Source: Candidatus Latescibacterota bacterium (GTDB lineage Bacteria > JAAXHH01 > JACQVL01). Taken from it: a stretch of DNA of 33,002 nucleotides. The position numbers and the translations under genes were made by a program. Of this stretch, positions 22,700 through 30,918 are shown piece by piece. The stretch is taken from positions 1 through 33,002 of the forward strand of contig JACQVL010000304.1 in assembly GCA_016209865.1 (NCBI GenBank). The letters run 5' to 3'. The first letter of the stretch is position 1. Each line of letters opens with the position of its first letter. The notes under the pieces are model-generated. The model saw only the letters and a list, made by a program, of their open reading frames with translations, was not told the DNA's origin and ran no database searches.

Positions 22700-23986
22700 A
22701 TGAGCGATGGACGGCCGATGAGGGTTCGGACTGACCCTGGCTTCGCCCGCGAACAGGACGAGCGTGACGAACTGGCCGGGTTCCGGTCGCGGTTCGTCAT
22801 CGATGATCCCGCCCTGATTTATCTCGACGGCAACTCGCTCGGCCGGCTCCCTGTCGAGAGTGCGACTCGCGCCCAGCGGTTGGTTGGGGCTGAGTGGGGG
22901 CAACGGCTGATTCGCGGCTGGAACGAGGGATGGCTCGGTCTGGCTGAGCGTGTGGGGGCGAAGCTCGCCCGCCTGGTCGGAGCCGCCGAGGATGAGGTTA
23001 TCGTCGCCGACTCGACGTCGGTCAACCTCTTCAAGCTGGTCGCCGCCGCCTTGCAGGCTCGTCCAGGCCGGACGGTCGTCATCACGGATGACCTGAACTT
23101 TCCCTCAGACGTCTACATCCTCCAATCCGCCCTGAAGCTGGCCGGGCCGGCGCATCGTCTGGAGATTGTTCGCTCCCCCGACGGCCTGACGGTGCCCATC
23201 GAGACGCTGGCTGGGGCGATCGACTCCGATACCGCCCTGGTCGCGCTGTCGCACACCGCCTTCAAGAGCGGGTCTGTGTACGACATGGCTACCGTGACGG
23301 CGGTAGCCCACCGTGCGGGCGCGCTCATCCTCTGGGATGTGAGCCATTCGGTCGGCGCGATGCCGCTGTCGCTCGATCAGGCGGCCGTCGACCTGGCGGT
23401 GGGGTGCACGTACAAGTACGTGAACGGCGGGCCCGGCGCGCCGGCGTTCCTGTTCGTTCGCCGCGACCTGCACGACCGTCTGCACAACCCCATCGCTGGC
23501 TGGTTCGGCCACCAGGCTCAATTCGAGTTTACTTTGGAATACCGCCCAGCGCAGGGGATTCGGCGATTCCTCACCGGCACCCCCAGCGTCGTCTCCCTCG
23601 CCCTCATCGAGCCCGGCGTCGACCTGCTGCTCGAGGCTGGCCTTGAGCGGGTGCGAGCCAAATCCGTGCGCCAGACCGATTACCTGATCGCCCTGTGGGA
23701 GGCGCTCCTCGCGCCGGTCGGGTTCACTCTCCACTCCCCCCGCGACGCCGCGAGACGCGGGTCGCACGTCTCCCTCGGCCATCCTGACGGCCTGCGGATC
23801 GACCGGGCACTCATCGAGCAGATGCACGTCATCCCCGATTTCCGCTACCCGGATCACATCCGGCTCGGCGTCGCCCCGCTGTACACGACGTATACGGAGA
23901 TACACACCGCCGTCATGGCGCTGCGCACAGTGGTCGTGGAGCGGCTGTATGAGCAGTATCCGGCGACACGGCGCGGGGTGACGTAG
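22700..23986 (+). CDS. kynU: Kynureninase
   Basis: Cleaves L-kynurenine to anthranilate and L-alanine with pyridoxal phosphate (tryptophan catabolism). The protein has 428 residues from the ATG at 22700; GTG at 22697 is an alternative and no clear ribosome site exists. Family blocks: IYLDGNSLGRLP, RLIRGWNEGWLGLAERVG, VADSTSVNLFKL, ALSHTAFKSGSVYDM, LWDVSHSVGAMPL, and VGCTYKYVNGGPGAPAF with the PLP lysine K239. IAGWFGHQAQFEF and FLTGTPSVVSL follow. No kynA, kynB or anthranilate genes are adjacent, so the pathway is incomplete here. The supply of kynurenine is open (arylformamidase and dioxygenase may lie elsewhere). Confidence 0.92.
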   Translation: MSDGRPMRVRTDPGFAREQDERDELAGFRSRFVIDDPALIYLDGNSLGRLPVESATRAQRLVGAEWGQRLIRGWNEGWLGLAERVGAKLARLVGAAEDEVIVADSTSVNLFKLVAAALQARPGRTVVITDDLNFPSDVYILQSALKLAGPAHRLEIVRSPDGLTVPIETLAGAIDSDTALVALSHTAFKSGSVYDMATVTAVAHRAGALILWDVSHSVGAMPLSLDQAAVDLAVGCTYKYVNGGPGAPAFLFVRRDLHDRLHNPIAGWFGHQAQFEFTLEYRPAQGIRRFLTGTPSVVSLALIEPGVDLLLEAGLERVRAKSVRQTDYLIALWEALLAPVGFTLHSPRDAARRGSHVSLGHPDGLRIDRALIEQMHVIPDFRYPDHIRLGVAPLYTTYTEIHTAVMALRTVVVERLYEQYPATRRGVT

Positions 23987-23999
23987 CGGTCTCTCGCAA

Positions 24000-24023
24000 G
24001 GGCGCAGCGCGCTACGCCCCTAC
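24000..24023 (-). repeat. GTAG-headed palindrome between convergent genes
   Basis: On the minus strand GTAG (24023-24020), then arms GGGCGTAGC and GCTGCGCCC (one G-T wobble) with a two-base loop. It resembles the palindrome at 12015. The TAG of its head is the stop codon of the gene at 24020-25708. Its place between convergent stops fits a terminator role. Confidence 0.65.
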
Positions 24024-25708
24024 TTCTTGATCCTCACTTCTACCCTCTGTTTCCCCGGAGCGATCCGGCAGATCACCACGCCATTGGACAGGCCGTCCCG
24101 GTCGCTCCTGGCCGGGACCCACTGGCCGAACGTCTTGACGACCCCGCGCGCCCGCGTGTCTACCCGTGGGACATCCCACACCGCGATCGGGAATCGCTCA
24201 TAGGACTGCGCTGATTCGACCTCATACCGGTAGATGACGTGCCCACGCTCATCATGGACGGTTGCGTGGATCGTCACTCCAGCCAGATCAAGCATGGGCG
24301 CGCGCTCCGTCGCCGGGACCGTCCACGGCGGCGTGTAGTCATACAGGAAGGCCGGCTTCGGGCCGGGCCGGAGGAAGCCCGCTTTGAGGGACTCGTTCTC
24401 GATCACGAGGGCATCAGGAAACCGCTCCCCGATGTCGTGCGGGCGGTCGAGGTCGCCCTCCTGTGTGCGGGGCAGTCCGGTTAAGGTATCCGTCAGGTAC
24501 ACCGTCGTCTCGGGTGTAGCGGTGAACCGGCGAAGCCAGTATCTGGCCACATCCGCCTTGTGCGCGAACACCAGCCGGCTCGTCCTGGGTTTCCCGGACA
24601 GGTACTGAATGGTCAGCCGGTTCATCTCCACGGTGTCGAATTCGTCGCCCTCGATGGCGACCGAGAAGACGAACGGGGCCGACTGGCCGGCGTTGGCGAT
24701 GAGGTCATCGATTAGCGCGTAGAAGCGACTCATGTCGTCCGGCGACGCCCACCCCCGGAGCCGGTAGACGTCGGGGTCGAGGACGACAGGAGAGCCGGAC
24801 CGGGCGAGCAGGGTGTGCCCGCTGTGGGCGGGGAACCCGATGACTGCGTCGTCCGTCTTGCGGGCCGGCTTGCGGAAATCATCCTTCGCCATGTAATACG
24901 GCCGCTCCGGCAGACCGAACTGGCGGATGGTCTGGCCGGTCGCGTCGTCGACGACATCCTGATGGGGACACAGCCCGCCGATGCCCAGCACCCCGGACCG
25001 CCGGGCAGCCCGGACGATGGCGTTGCCGGGGGTGTGCATGTCGATCACCTCCGGCGCGCCGAACCCCAGGGCATCCCATCGCTCCCGCAACGCCCGCAGC
25101 GCCGCCGCCGCCTCGTCGTCCGACAGGCTGTGCAGGTTGGGGTCGCGCCGGCCCGCAAACCGCGAGTCGAGCGCATACAGCCCCATCCCGTCGAGGAAGG
25201 GGATGACCGCATCCCCGTAGAGCGCATGGAACGCACGGAGGGTCTTGTTGACGTCCCAGTCCGGATCGACTGACCGCTCATCCGTGATCATCGCGTCGTA
25301 ATCGACCGGCAGGCTGTTCGGGTGAAAATCCGGGTGGTACAGGTCGAGCTGGTTGCCTCGGGCGTGGCGGCTGGAGGCGATCGGCGTCCAGAAGGTGCAG
25401 ACGGCGTACGACTCGTCGATCACCGCGAACGAACGGAAGAGGTCGCCGAATCGCACCCGGTAATTCCCCGGCTGTTCCGGCTCGAACGTGACCGTGCCCC
25501 GTTTTTCCTCTCCCTCATCCCGCCAGACGATCCGTACCCCCTCGCCGACTGTAAACTCACGCTCCAGATAATTGGCGGTGACTTCAAGCGTCAGCGGGAG
25601 GTACTCTAATCGGCTCGTCAGATGGATGGTGATCGACTCGCCGAGATGGATCAGGCCGGGGTCGACGGTGATCGATTCGCCGAATTCGCGCATCGGACCT
25701 GGGTTCAT
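24020..25708 (-). CDS. Large protein of unknown function
   Basis: I do not recognise this 562-residue family. Residues 1-100 look like a beta-sandwich (ESITIHLTSRLEYLPLTLEVTANYLEREF; VTFEPEQPGNYRVRFGDLFRSF). The middle (about 105-400) has the rhythm of an alpha/beta barrel, with LYHPDFHPNSLPVDYDAMITDER, VIPFLDGMGLYAL, EVIDMHTPGNAIVRAARRSGVLGIGGLCPHQD, VIGFPAHSGHTLL and FVFSVAIEGDEFDTVEMNRL. The repeated Asp/His/Glu patches resemble polysaccharide-deacetylase or glycosidase-type active sites, but I could not match a motif. A C-terminal beta domain follows. There is no signal peptide, and no ribosome site is seen. The stop codon is inside a GTAG palindrome. No operon partner is evident. Confidence 0.75.
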   Translation of the reverse strand: MNPGPMREFGESITVDPGLIHLGESITIHLTSRLEYLPLTLEVTANYLEREFTVGEGVRIVWRDEGEEKRGTVTFEPEQPGNYRVRFGDLFRSFAVIDESYAVCTFWTPIASSRHARGNQLDLYHPDFHPNSLPVDYDAMITDERSVDPDWDVNKTLRAFHALYGDAVIPFLDGMGLYALDSRFAGRRDPNLHSLSDDEAAAALRALRERWDALGFGAPEVIDMHTPGNAIVRAARRSGVLGIGGLCPHQDVVDDATGQTIRQFGLPERPYYMAKDDFRKPARKTDDAVIGFPAHSGHTLLARSGSPVVLDPDVYRLRGWASPDDMSRFYALIDDLIANAGQSAPFVFSVAIEGDEFDTVEMNRLTIQYLSGKPRTSRLVFAHKADVARYWLRRFTATPETTVYLTDTLTGLPRTQEGDLDRPHDIGERFPDALVIENESLKAGFLRPGPKPAFLYDYTPPWTVPATERAPMLDLAGVTIHATVHDERGHVIYRYEVESAQSYERFPIAVWDVPRVDTRARGVVKTFGQWVPARSDRDGLSNGVVICRIAPGKQRVEVRIKK

Positions 25709-25720
25709 GCGGGTTGCTGG

Positions 25721-25756
25721 GAATGAACAGGGATGGGCAGGATGAACAGGATAGAC
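25721..25756. repeat. GATGAACAGG short repeat upstream of the gene at 24020
   Basis: AATGAACAGGGATG and GATGAACAGGATAG lie 18 bp apart, with a GGGCAG spacer. It is one more short dispersed-type repeat at a gene edge; it takes the place where a ribosome site for the minus-strand gene would be expected. Confidence 0.45.
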
Positions 25757-25783
25757 AAAGAAATCCTATTTTACGACTTTCTT

Positions 25784-25900
25784 ATGAATTTTGACGACCA
25801 AAATCGGTAAAGACCTGTAGGGGCGAATCTGGTATTCGCCCCGATGCGGGCGATCACAAGGATCGCCCCTACGGATGACCTGTTTTGATTATCAAATCTC
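25784..25900. repeat. 117-bp REPIN-like element, copy B
   Basis: Same length and same orientation as copy A (11897-12013), with two differences: C for T in the left end (GACGACC) and G for T in the first loop (CTGGTATT). It lies between the start of the gene at 24020-25708 and the end of the LarA-like gene. Near identity at 13.9 kb distance implies recent movement or gene conversion. Confidence 0.85.
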
Positions 25901-25913
25901 ATTAGAACGCCTA

Positions 25914-27512
25914 CTACTCCACATCGCATAACAGCAGCGGCGGAATCTGATAATTCGTGATCTTCGGGTTAGGACCGACGTAGCTCTGTGCCCGTTCAAG
26001 CGCTTCCGGCAGGCTGTCCGCCGTCTCGAACCCCATGATGTCCGCCGGACGCTTCGTTCTTGGTTTCACGACGATCACCTTGCCAAGATAACTGAGCGCG
26101 TAGCAGCCCCAGTACCACATGTAGAACGGATGCACGCCGTGGTAGGCGTAAGAGTGCCGGTACAAGTCGATGTACTTCGGGTTGTACGCGAACTCCTGCT
26201 CGTACTTCTGTTCAACTGTCTTCGGATCCCGCGTGTCCGTCAGGACCCGGTTATAGAATTCAATGTACGACGGATGGTTGACTGGATGGAAATCTTCATG
26301 CAGCGGATAGAGTAAGATGTACACCCCGTCCCGCCGGATGAGCGGCTTGCCCCGGTAGAAGTTGAAAAAATAGCCGAGCGCGAGGCACATGACGAGGATG
26401 GGGTTCATGATCGAATTGACGTTGTACGGGCAGATGTACGGGACGCCGATGACGACGATGTCCGCCTGGCCGTTGACCAGCACGACTTGCTGTCTGTAGA
26501 TGTTGTTCAGCGTCTTCTCGTGGACGAAGTTCGTCCGGCCGGCATGGATGCCGGTCAGCCCGTAGGGTGCGTACATCTTGAAGAAGATGTCCCGTTTGAG
26601 GGAGGCGGGGAGCAGATCGGTCGACAGCTTATTGACGTGCAGGTTGAGCGTGTCGAGCAGGTTGAACCGGTGGTGCGGTTTTCTGAGGAACGTCAGCCAG
26701 TGCGGCACCCCGTCGTTATTCAGCGTCGTCTCGATCGTGAAGATGTTCATGTGCTCGGCGACCACCTTGCCCATCCGGTTGCACGAGTGGTGCATGGCGG
26801 AATGGGGTGGGTCGAAGTACGACAACGAATGCATCAGCGTATCGACGGTGTGGTGGTACCGGAGGCTCCGGTAGGTGCCCAGGCCGACCGGGACGGACTT
26901 GTTCCCGCCGTCCATCGAGACGAGGTTGATGTTGACGTAGATGAGCAGGTCGGATTCGACCGCCCGGCGGTTGATTTCGATCTCCTCTCCCTTTTCGGTC
27001 TTTCCCAGGAAGACGTTCCCATCTTTGTCCTCTGCATCGTGGTTGTACAACCGGTCTGGCGCGAAAGCATCGTAGATTGTCGAGCCGAGGACGCGGCGGA
27101 GTTCTTCCGGCGTCATCCGCCGGTGGAGGGACGTGGCCGCGATGAGATGGATGTCGGTCACCCCGGCGGCGGCGAGTTTCTTCAACACCGAGGTGATCAC
27201 CCGTTGGCGGATGTCGGGCGTGGTCATCGGCGGGAGCGGGAGCGAGATGTCATCGAACGCGATCGTGACTTTCATCCCCGTCCTGAGCTGGGCGGACAAC
27301 GGGTCGCAGCCGAGCGGATGCTCGAGCGCATGCTCGATGGCCTGGTCCACGTCCTGAATCGCGCGGAGCGGCGGCGGAGGATAGATCACGCGCGTGCCCA
27401 CGGGAAGGGACTCAGACATGAACCCTTCCCCGTAATGGAACAGAATCTTCTCCGATTTTTTCTCGACATATCTGATGCAGTCTGAGCGAGTATACAACGG
27501 AGAGTCAGGCAT
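25914..27512 (-). CDS. LarA-like protein (lactate racemase N-terminal domain, DUF2088)
   Basis: LarA proteins are nickel-pincer racemases and epimerases of 2-hydroxy acids. In this 532-residue protein VTIAFDDISLPLPPM aligns with the LarA VxxxxDxTRPxP segment, but the arginine that contacts substrate in LarA is replaced (S-L). IHLIAATSLHRRMTPEELRRVLG matches the AxGTHRxxTxxE block with its histidine, and NHDAEDKDGNVFLGKTEKGEEIEINR and DLLIYVNINLVSMDGGNKSVPVGLG match the Dxx-to-cofactor-lysine region. The C-terminal third (HPFYMWYWGCYALSYLGKVIVVKP) is divergent. AAGGGAT supports the ATG at 27512; a GTG two codons upstream is possible. No larB, larC or larE is nearby, so pincer loading depends on genes elsewhere. 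Confidence 0.8.
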   Translation of the reverse strand: MPDSPLYTRSDCIRYVEKKSEKILFHYGEGFMSESLPVGTRVIYPPPPLRAIQDVDQAIEHALEHPLGCDPLSAQLRTGMKVTIAFDDISLPLPPMTTPDIRQRVITSVLKKLAAAGVTDIHLIAATSLHRRMTPEELRRVLGSTIYDAFAPDRLYNHDAEDKDGNVFLGKTEKGEEIEINRRAVESDLLIYVNINLVSMDGGNKSVPVGLGTYRSLRYHHTVDTLMHSLSYFDPPHSAMHHSCNRMGKVVAEHMNIFTIETTLNNDGVPHWLTFLRKPHHRFNLLDTLNLHVNKLSTDLLPASLKRDIFFKMYAPYGLTGIHAGRTNFVHEKTLNNIYRQQVVLVNGQADIVVIGVPYICPYNVNSIMNPILVMCLALGYFFNFYRGKPLIRRDGVYILLYPLHEDFHPVNHPSYIEFYNRVLTDTRDPKTVEQKYEQEFAYNPKYIDLYRHSYAYHGVHPFYMWYWGCYALSYLGKVIVVKPRTKRPADIMGFETADSLPEALERAQSYVGPNPKITNYQIPPLLLCDVE

Positions 27513-27614
27513 GAACACATCCCTTCTATGCGCGACGAAGGACGGATCAACGGAGAGGAAACGAGAACGTCACAATATAATCATCATGACGGGAGCGCAG
27601 ACAGCATTTTTTTG

Positions 27615-27639
27615 CTCGTCACTGGTCACTCGTCACTGC
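27615..27639. repeat. GTCACT tandem motif at the end of the PP2C-type gene
   Basis: CTCGTCACTG-GTCACT-CGTCACTG: three GTCACT units. The TGA stop of the minus-strand gene lies in it, so the last residues (AVTSDQ) are repeat-encoded. Confidence 0.5.
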
Positions 27640-29292
27640 CTTGATCACCACCAACGTCACATCATCGTACTGCGGGGCCTCTCCCTGGAAGTCGGCGACG
27701 GCCCGGCTGATCCCCTCTAAGATCGTCGCTGCACTGCCTGATCGGTGATCGGCTGCGACGGCTCGTAGTCGATCCTCCCCGAACAAGTCGTCCGTCGCGT
27801 TCATCGCCTCGGTCACCCCATCGCTGTAGAAGACGAGGAAATCCCCTGGATGGAAGACGACCCGCTGATCCTGGTAGACGGGATCGCCGACCAACAAGGG
27901 ATCGAGCCCCAGGGGTGGGCCTGCGCCTGGGACCTCGGAACCGGTGCCATCAGCTCGAACCAGCAAGGGACACGGATGACCGGCATTCGCAAGAGTCAGG
28001 GTGCGCATCGATGGGTCGAACACCCCACAACAGAACGTCGCGAAGACTTCGGGTGGGGTGGAGTGCTCCAGTCCATCCCCGATCCGGCGCATCAGGTCCG
28101 CCAGCGATTGCTCGCGTTCCAGCTCCGCCAGGAAGAGCGCCCGGAGGGTGGCCATCGTCAGGGCGGCCGGGACGCCCTTCCCGGAGACATCCCCCAACGC
28201 GACCCACGTCCGGCCGGAGCGATTCTTCAGCAGGTCGTAGTAGTCCCCGCCGACGCCACGGGACGGCCGGGTCGTCGCAGCGATGTCGAACCGCTCGACC
28301 GGCGGTAATCGCTTCGGCAGGAGGTGCTGCTGGATGCGTGTAGCCACGGCGACCTCCTTCTCCAGTCGCTGCTTTTCCAGCGCGTCACCGTACAACCGGG
28401 CGTTCTCGATGGCGATGGCAGCCTGGGCGGCGAACCCGGCTAACAGCCGGCGGTCATGCTCCCCGACCCGATCCCCCGCGCTCATCCGCTCGGCCACCAG
28501 CGTCCCGATTCCCTGGTTGCCGACGTGCAGGGGCGCGGTCACGAACGACTGGATGCCGATCCGCCGCATCACTTCCCTGTCCGCGCTGACTGGGGGGATG
28601 TTGACGTTTTCGACTAAGATCGGCCGGTTTTGTGTGACCGTCAACACGACAGCGACATCCTCTTGATCCAGCCCGTACTCCAGGCGTGACACGAACGGAA
28701 AGGCCTCGGGCGCCACGCCCGAGCACCCCCGGAAGCGCAGCAGACCGGCGTCTTCGTCGACGAGCATGAGAAATGAACGCTCGAAGCCGAGGGTCTGTAC
28801 GATCCCGTCTAAAATCCGCTGGATGACCTGATCGAGGTCGAGCACCGACGTGATGACCGTGCCGATCTCGCACAGCGTGCTCAATTCCCGCATGCGTTGA
28901 TCTAAGGAGACCTGCATTTCGTACTTGTCCACCGCCAGGCGGATGTCCGTCTCCAGGTCGCGCGGCTCCCACGGCTTCGAGATGTAGCGGTGGATCTGTC
29001 CGGCGTTGATCGCCCCGATGATCGCGTCGAGGTCGGCATACCCGGTCAGCATCATCCGGACGCTGTGCGGGGCGACGGTCCTGGAGCGTTCCAGGAACTC
29101 GACCCCGGTCATCGCGGGCATCCGCTGGTCGGAGATGATCAACGCCACGTCGCGCTGGGACAGCAGGTCGAGGCCCGCCGCGCCGCTCGTCGCCGTCAGC
29201 ACGTCGTAATCCTGCTCTAAGGAGAGTTGCAGGGATTGCAGGATATCCGGTTCATCGTCCACGATCAGGACGGTGCGGCGGCGTTCAGGCAT
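27619..29292 (-). CDS. Response regulator: REC-GAF-PP2C (SpoIIE-like) serine phosphatase
   Basis: A 557-residue output protein of a partner-switching or two-component route. The REC domain is at 1-125 (VDDEPD acid pocket, phospho-Asp D55 in ISDQRMP, K in ISKPWEP). A coiled connector leads to a GAF domain (about 140-300; LGFERSFLMLVDEDAG and QSFVTAPLHVGNQGIGTLVAER). A helix VAVATRIQQHLLPKRLPP precedes the PP2C-like domain with GVGGDYYDLL, LGDVSGKGVPAAL, ANAGHPCP, DFLVFYSDGVTEAMN and YDDVTLVVI. It probably dephosphorylates an anti-sigma-factor antagonist; none is in the window. AGGAG supports the ATG at 29292. An 8-bp repeat array separates it from the receiver-kinase. Confidence 0.92.
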   Translation of the reverse strand: MPERRRTVLIVDDEPDILQSLQLSLEQDYDVLTATSGAAGLDLLSQRDVALIISDQRMPAMTGVEFLERSRTVAPHSVRMMLTGYADLDAIIGAINAGQIHRYISKPWEPRDLETDIRLAVDKYEMQVSLDQRMRELSTLCEIGTVITSVLDLDQVIQRILDGIVQTLGFERSFLMLVDEDAGLLRFRGCSGVAPEAFPFVSRLEYGLDQEDVAVVLTVTQNRPILVENVNIPPVSADREVMRRIGIQSFVTAPLHVGNQGIGTLVAERMSAGDRVGEHDRRLLAGFAAQAAIAIENARLYGDALEKQRLEKEVAVATRIQQHLLPKRLPPVERFDIAATTRPSRGVGGDYYDLLKNRSGRTWVALGDVSGKGVPAALTMATLRALFLAELEREQSLADLMRRIGDGLEHSTPPEVFATFCCGVFDPSMRTLTLANAGHPCPLLVRADGTGSEVPGAGPPLGLDPLLVGDPVYQDQRVVFHPGDFLVFYSDGVTEAMNATDDLFGEDRLRAVAADHRSGSAATILEGISRAVADFQGEAPQYDDVTLVVIKAVTSDQ

Positions 29293-29318
29293 GGATGACT
29301 CCTCTGACTGAGCGTTAG

Positions 29319-29403
29319 AACGTTTGAACGTTGGCACGTTAGAACGTTCTAACCAGATTTGCAATAACGTTCCAACGTTTGAACGTTCTAACGTTCTAAC
29401 GTT
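29319..29403. repeat. 8-bp-period AACGTT array
   Basis: AACGTT (once CACGTT) begins at 29319, 29327, 29335, 29343, then after a gap of 23 at 29366, 29374, 29382, 29390 and 29398. The period is 8 bp throughout each block. The two blocks are roughly inverted with respect to each other (GTTAGAACGTT ends). The right block encodes the last residues ETLER and the TAG stop of the receiver-kinase. A short version lies at 799-822. Confidence 0.85.
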
Positions 29404-30587
29404 TCTTTGATCGGCAGGACGATCGTAAACGTGCTCCCCTGCCCGATCTCGCTGTCCACTTCGATCCGCCCACCGTGTTTCTCGACGATCCCGTAGCTGA
29501 TCGACAGGCCCAGGCCGATGCCCTGGCCGACGGGCTTAGTCGTGAAGAACGGCTCGAACAGGTGGGAGCGGTGTTCGGGAGCGATCCCCTGGCCGTTGTC
29601 CCGGACGGCAACCCGGACGGTCTGATCGTCATCGACTCGCGTCGTAATCCAGATGTCTCCGTGGCCCGGGATGGCGTCGATCGCGTTCGACACGAGGTTC
29701 ATGATAACCTGATTGAGCTGTCCCGTGTAGCATTCGACGGGCGGGAGATTCCCATACTCACGGTGCAGGGTGATGCGATCCTTCAAGCGATGCTCGAGCA
29801 ATGCCAGGGTGCTGTCAATCCCTTCGTGCAGGTCGACCATCTTCCGTTCCACTTCATCCAGGCGGGAGAACGTCCGCAGGCCGAGGACGATGCGTTTGAT
29901 CCGTTGCGCTCCGTCGGCGCAGCTCTCGATCAGCCGGTCGAGGGTCTGGAACGCGTTCGAGGCGTGGTCGGCGGCGTCCGGGGCGAGAGAGGCCGACTCA
30001 CAGACGGTCTTCACCATGCCCACGTAGCGCCGGAAGTGGTCCATGTTGGCGTAGATGAAGCTGATGGGGTTGTTGAGTTCGTGGGCGACCCCGGCGACGA
30101 GTTTCCCTAAGGCGGCCATTTTTTCGGAGTGCACGAGCTGCGCCTCGGCCGCCTGGAGTTGTGCCAGTGCCTCCTTCAGGCTGTTCCGTTCCTGTGCCAG
30201 TTCCCGCTGCAGCCGGCCGATCCGGAGGGCGCTTCGGATGCGGGCGTGGAGGTCGTCCGGTTCGAACGGCTTGGTGATGTAATCATCCGCGCCCGCGTCC
30301 AGCCCGTTCACTTTGTCCTCTAAGTGGGCCTGCGCGGTGAGAAGGATGACCGGGGTGATGACATGGCGTTCGGAAGCCCTGAGCCGCCTGACCACCTCCA
30401 GCCCGTTCAGGCCGGGCATCCGCACGTCCAGGAGGATCAGGTCGGGGGCGCATGCGTCGGCTTTCTGCAGCGCCTCGATGCCGTCCTGGGCCGTGACGAC
30501 GTCGTAGTCCTCCTCCAGTTCCTGTTCGAGCAGGTCGAGGTTGGACGATTCGTCATCAACGATGAGAATAGTGGGTTTGTCCGGCAT
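29388..30587 (-). CDS. Receiver-histidine kinase (REC-HisKA-HATPase)
   Basis: A 399-residue soluble kinase with its receiver in front. REC 1-125: phospho-Asp D54 in LLDVRMPG, K106 in ITKPFEP. A coiled coil (about 122-155) leads to HisKA with the phosphoacceptor H169 in [17 protein letters not shown]. The ATPase domain has [10 protein letters not shown] (N box), [29 protein letters not shown] and a final GSTFTIVLP. This REC-HK layout can receive phosphate from another kinase and pass it on, fitting a relay with the adjacent receivers. GAGAGGG before the ATG supports the start. The C-terminal residues and the stop derive from the AACGTT repeat array. Confidence 0.93.
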   Translation of the reverse strand: MPDKPTILIVDDESSNLDLLEQELEEDYDVVTAQDGIEALQKADACAPDLILLDVRMPGLNGLEVVRRLRASERHVITPVILLTAQAHLEDKVNGLDAGADDYITKPFEPDDLHARIRSALRIGRLQRELAQERNSLKEALAQLQAAEAQLVHSEKMAALGKLVAGVAHELNNPISFIYANMDHFRRYVGMVKTVCESASLAPDAADHASNAFQTLDRLIESCADGAQRIKRIVLGLRTFSRLDEVERKMVDLHEGIDSTLALLEHRLKDRITLHREYGNLPPVECYTGQLNQVIMNLVSNAIDAIPGHGDIWITTRVDDDQTVRVAVRDNGQGIAPEHRSHLFEPFFTTKPVGQGIGLGLSISYGIVEKHGGRIEVDSEIGQGSTFTIVLPIKETLER

Positions 30588-30627
30588 GAGATGCCCTCTC
30601 AGGCCTTCCTGTGGGGTTTCAACACAA

Positions 30628-30828
30628 TCATACTACTAAGTCCTTGTCTGCGGCGGGAACTTTGTGAATAAAGGGTGCTTTGCCGTGCCGTTCCGCCTCT
30701 TGTAATACGGTTTTGAAATCTTTGCCATGAGCCACAACAGCCTCTCCGATGATAGCAATATACTCACCGGTATATTGGGTCTCTAACTCCGGATGGGTTA
30801 GAAACCAACTGTATTCTTTCGGTAACAT
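30628..30828 (-). CDS. Small DUF5678-type protein
   Basis: A 66-residue protein with the pattern of DUF5678: WFLTHPELETQYTGEYIAIIGEAVVAHGKDFKTVLQEAERHGKAPFIHKVP. It has an aromatic N-terminal helix, then the strand-turn-strand EYIAIIGEAVVAHG, then a helix. Many such proteins lie beside retropepsin-like or signalling genes; function is unknown. AGGAG six bases upstream supports the ATG at 30828 rather than the one at 30855. A stable hairpin lies just upstream. It sits between the lone receiver and the receiver-kinase inside 13-bp direct repeats. Base use is more AT-rich than in its neighbours. Confidence 0.75.
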   Translation of the reverse strand: MLPKEYSWFLTHPELETQYTGEYIAIIGEAVVAHGKDFKTVLQEAERHGKAPFIHKVPAADKDLVV

Positions 30829-30843
30829 CTGTTGCTCCTCTCC

Positions 30844-30861
30844 AGCCCCGTTCACGGGGCT
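30844..30861 (-). promoter_or_regulatory. Hairpin directly upstream of the DUF5678 ribosome site
   Basis: AGCCCCG, loop of four, CGGGGCT: a perfect 7-bp stem ending a few bases before GGAGAGGAG. A second weaker stem (CCGCT/AGCGG) lies at about 30881-30896. In mRNA they could shield or set off the start of the small gene, or process the operon transcript. Confidence 0.5.
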
Positions 30862-30918
30862 TCGTCCATTCAGCCCACCGCTTCGGCAGCGGGCGAAAGA
30901 GGCAACTCGGATGCCCTC

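Noticed and set aside
26487-27485. 332-codon plus-strand frame opposite the LarA-like gene
   Set aside because: Composition (V/D/R/G-rich) is that of a reverse-strand shadow, and no ribosome site was found.
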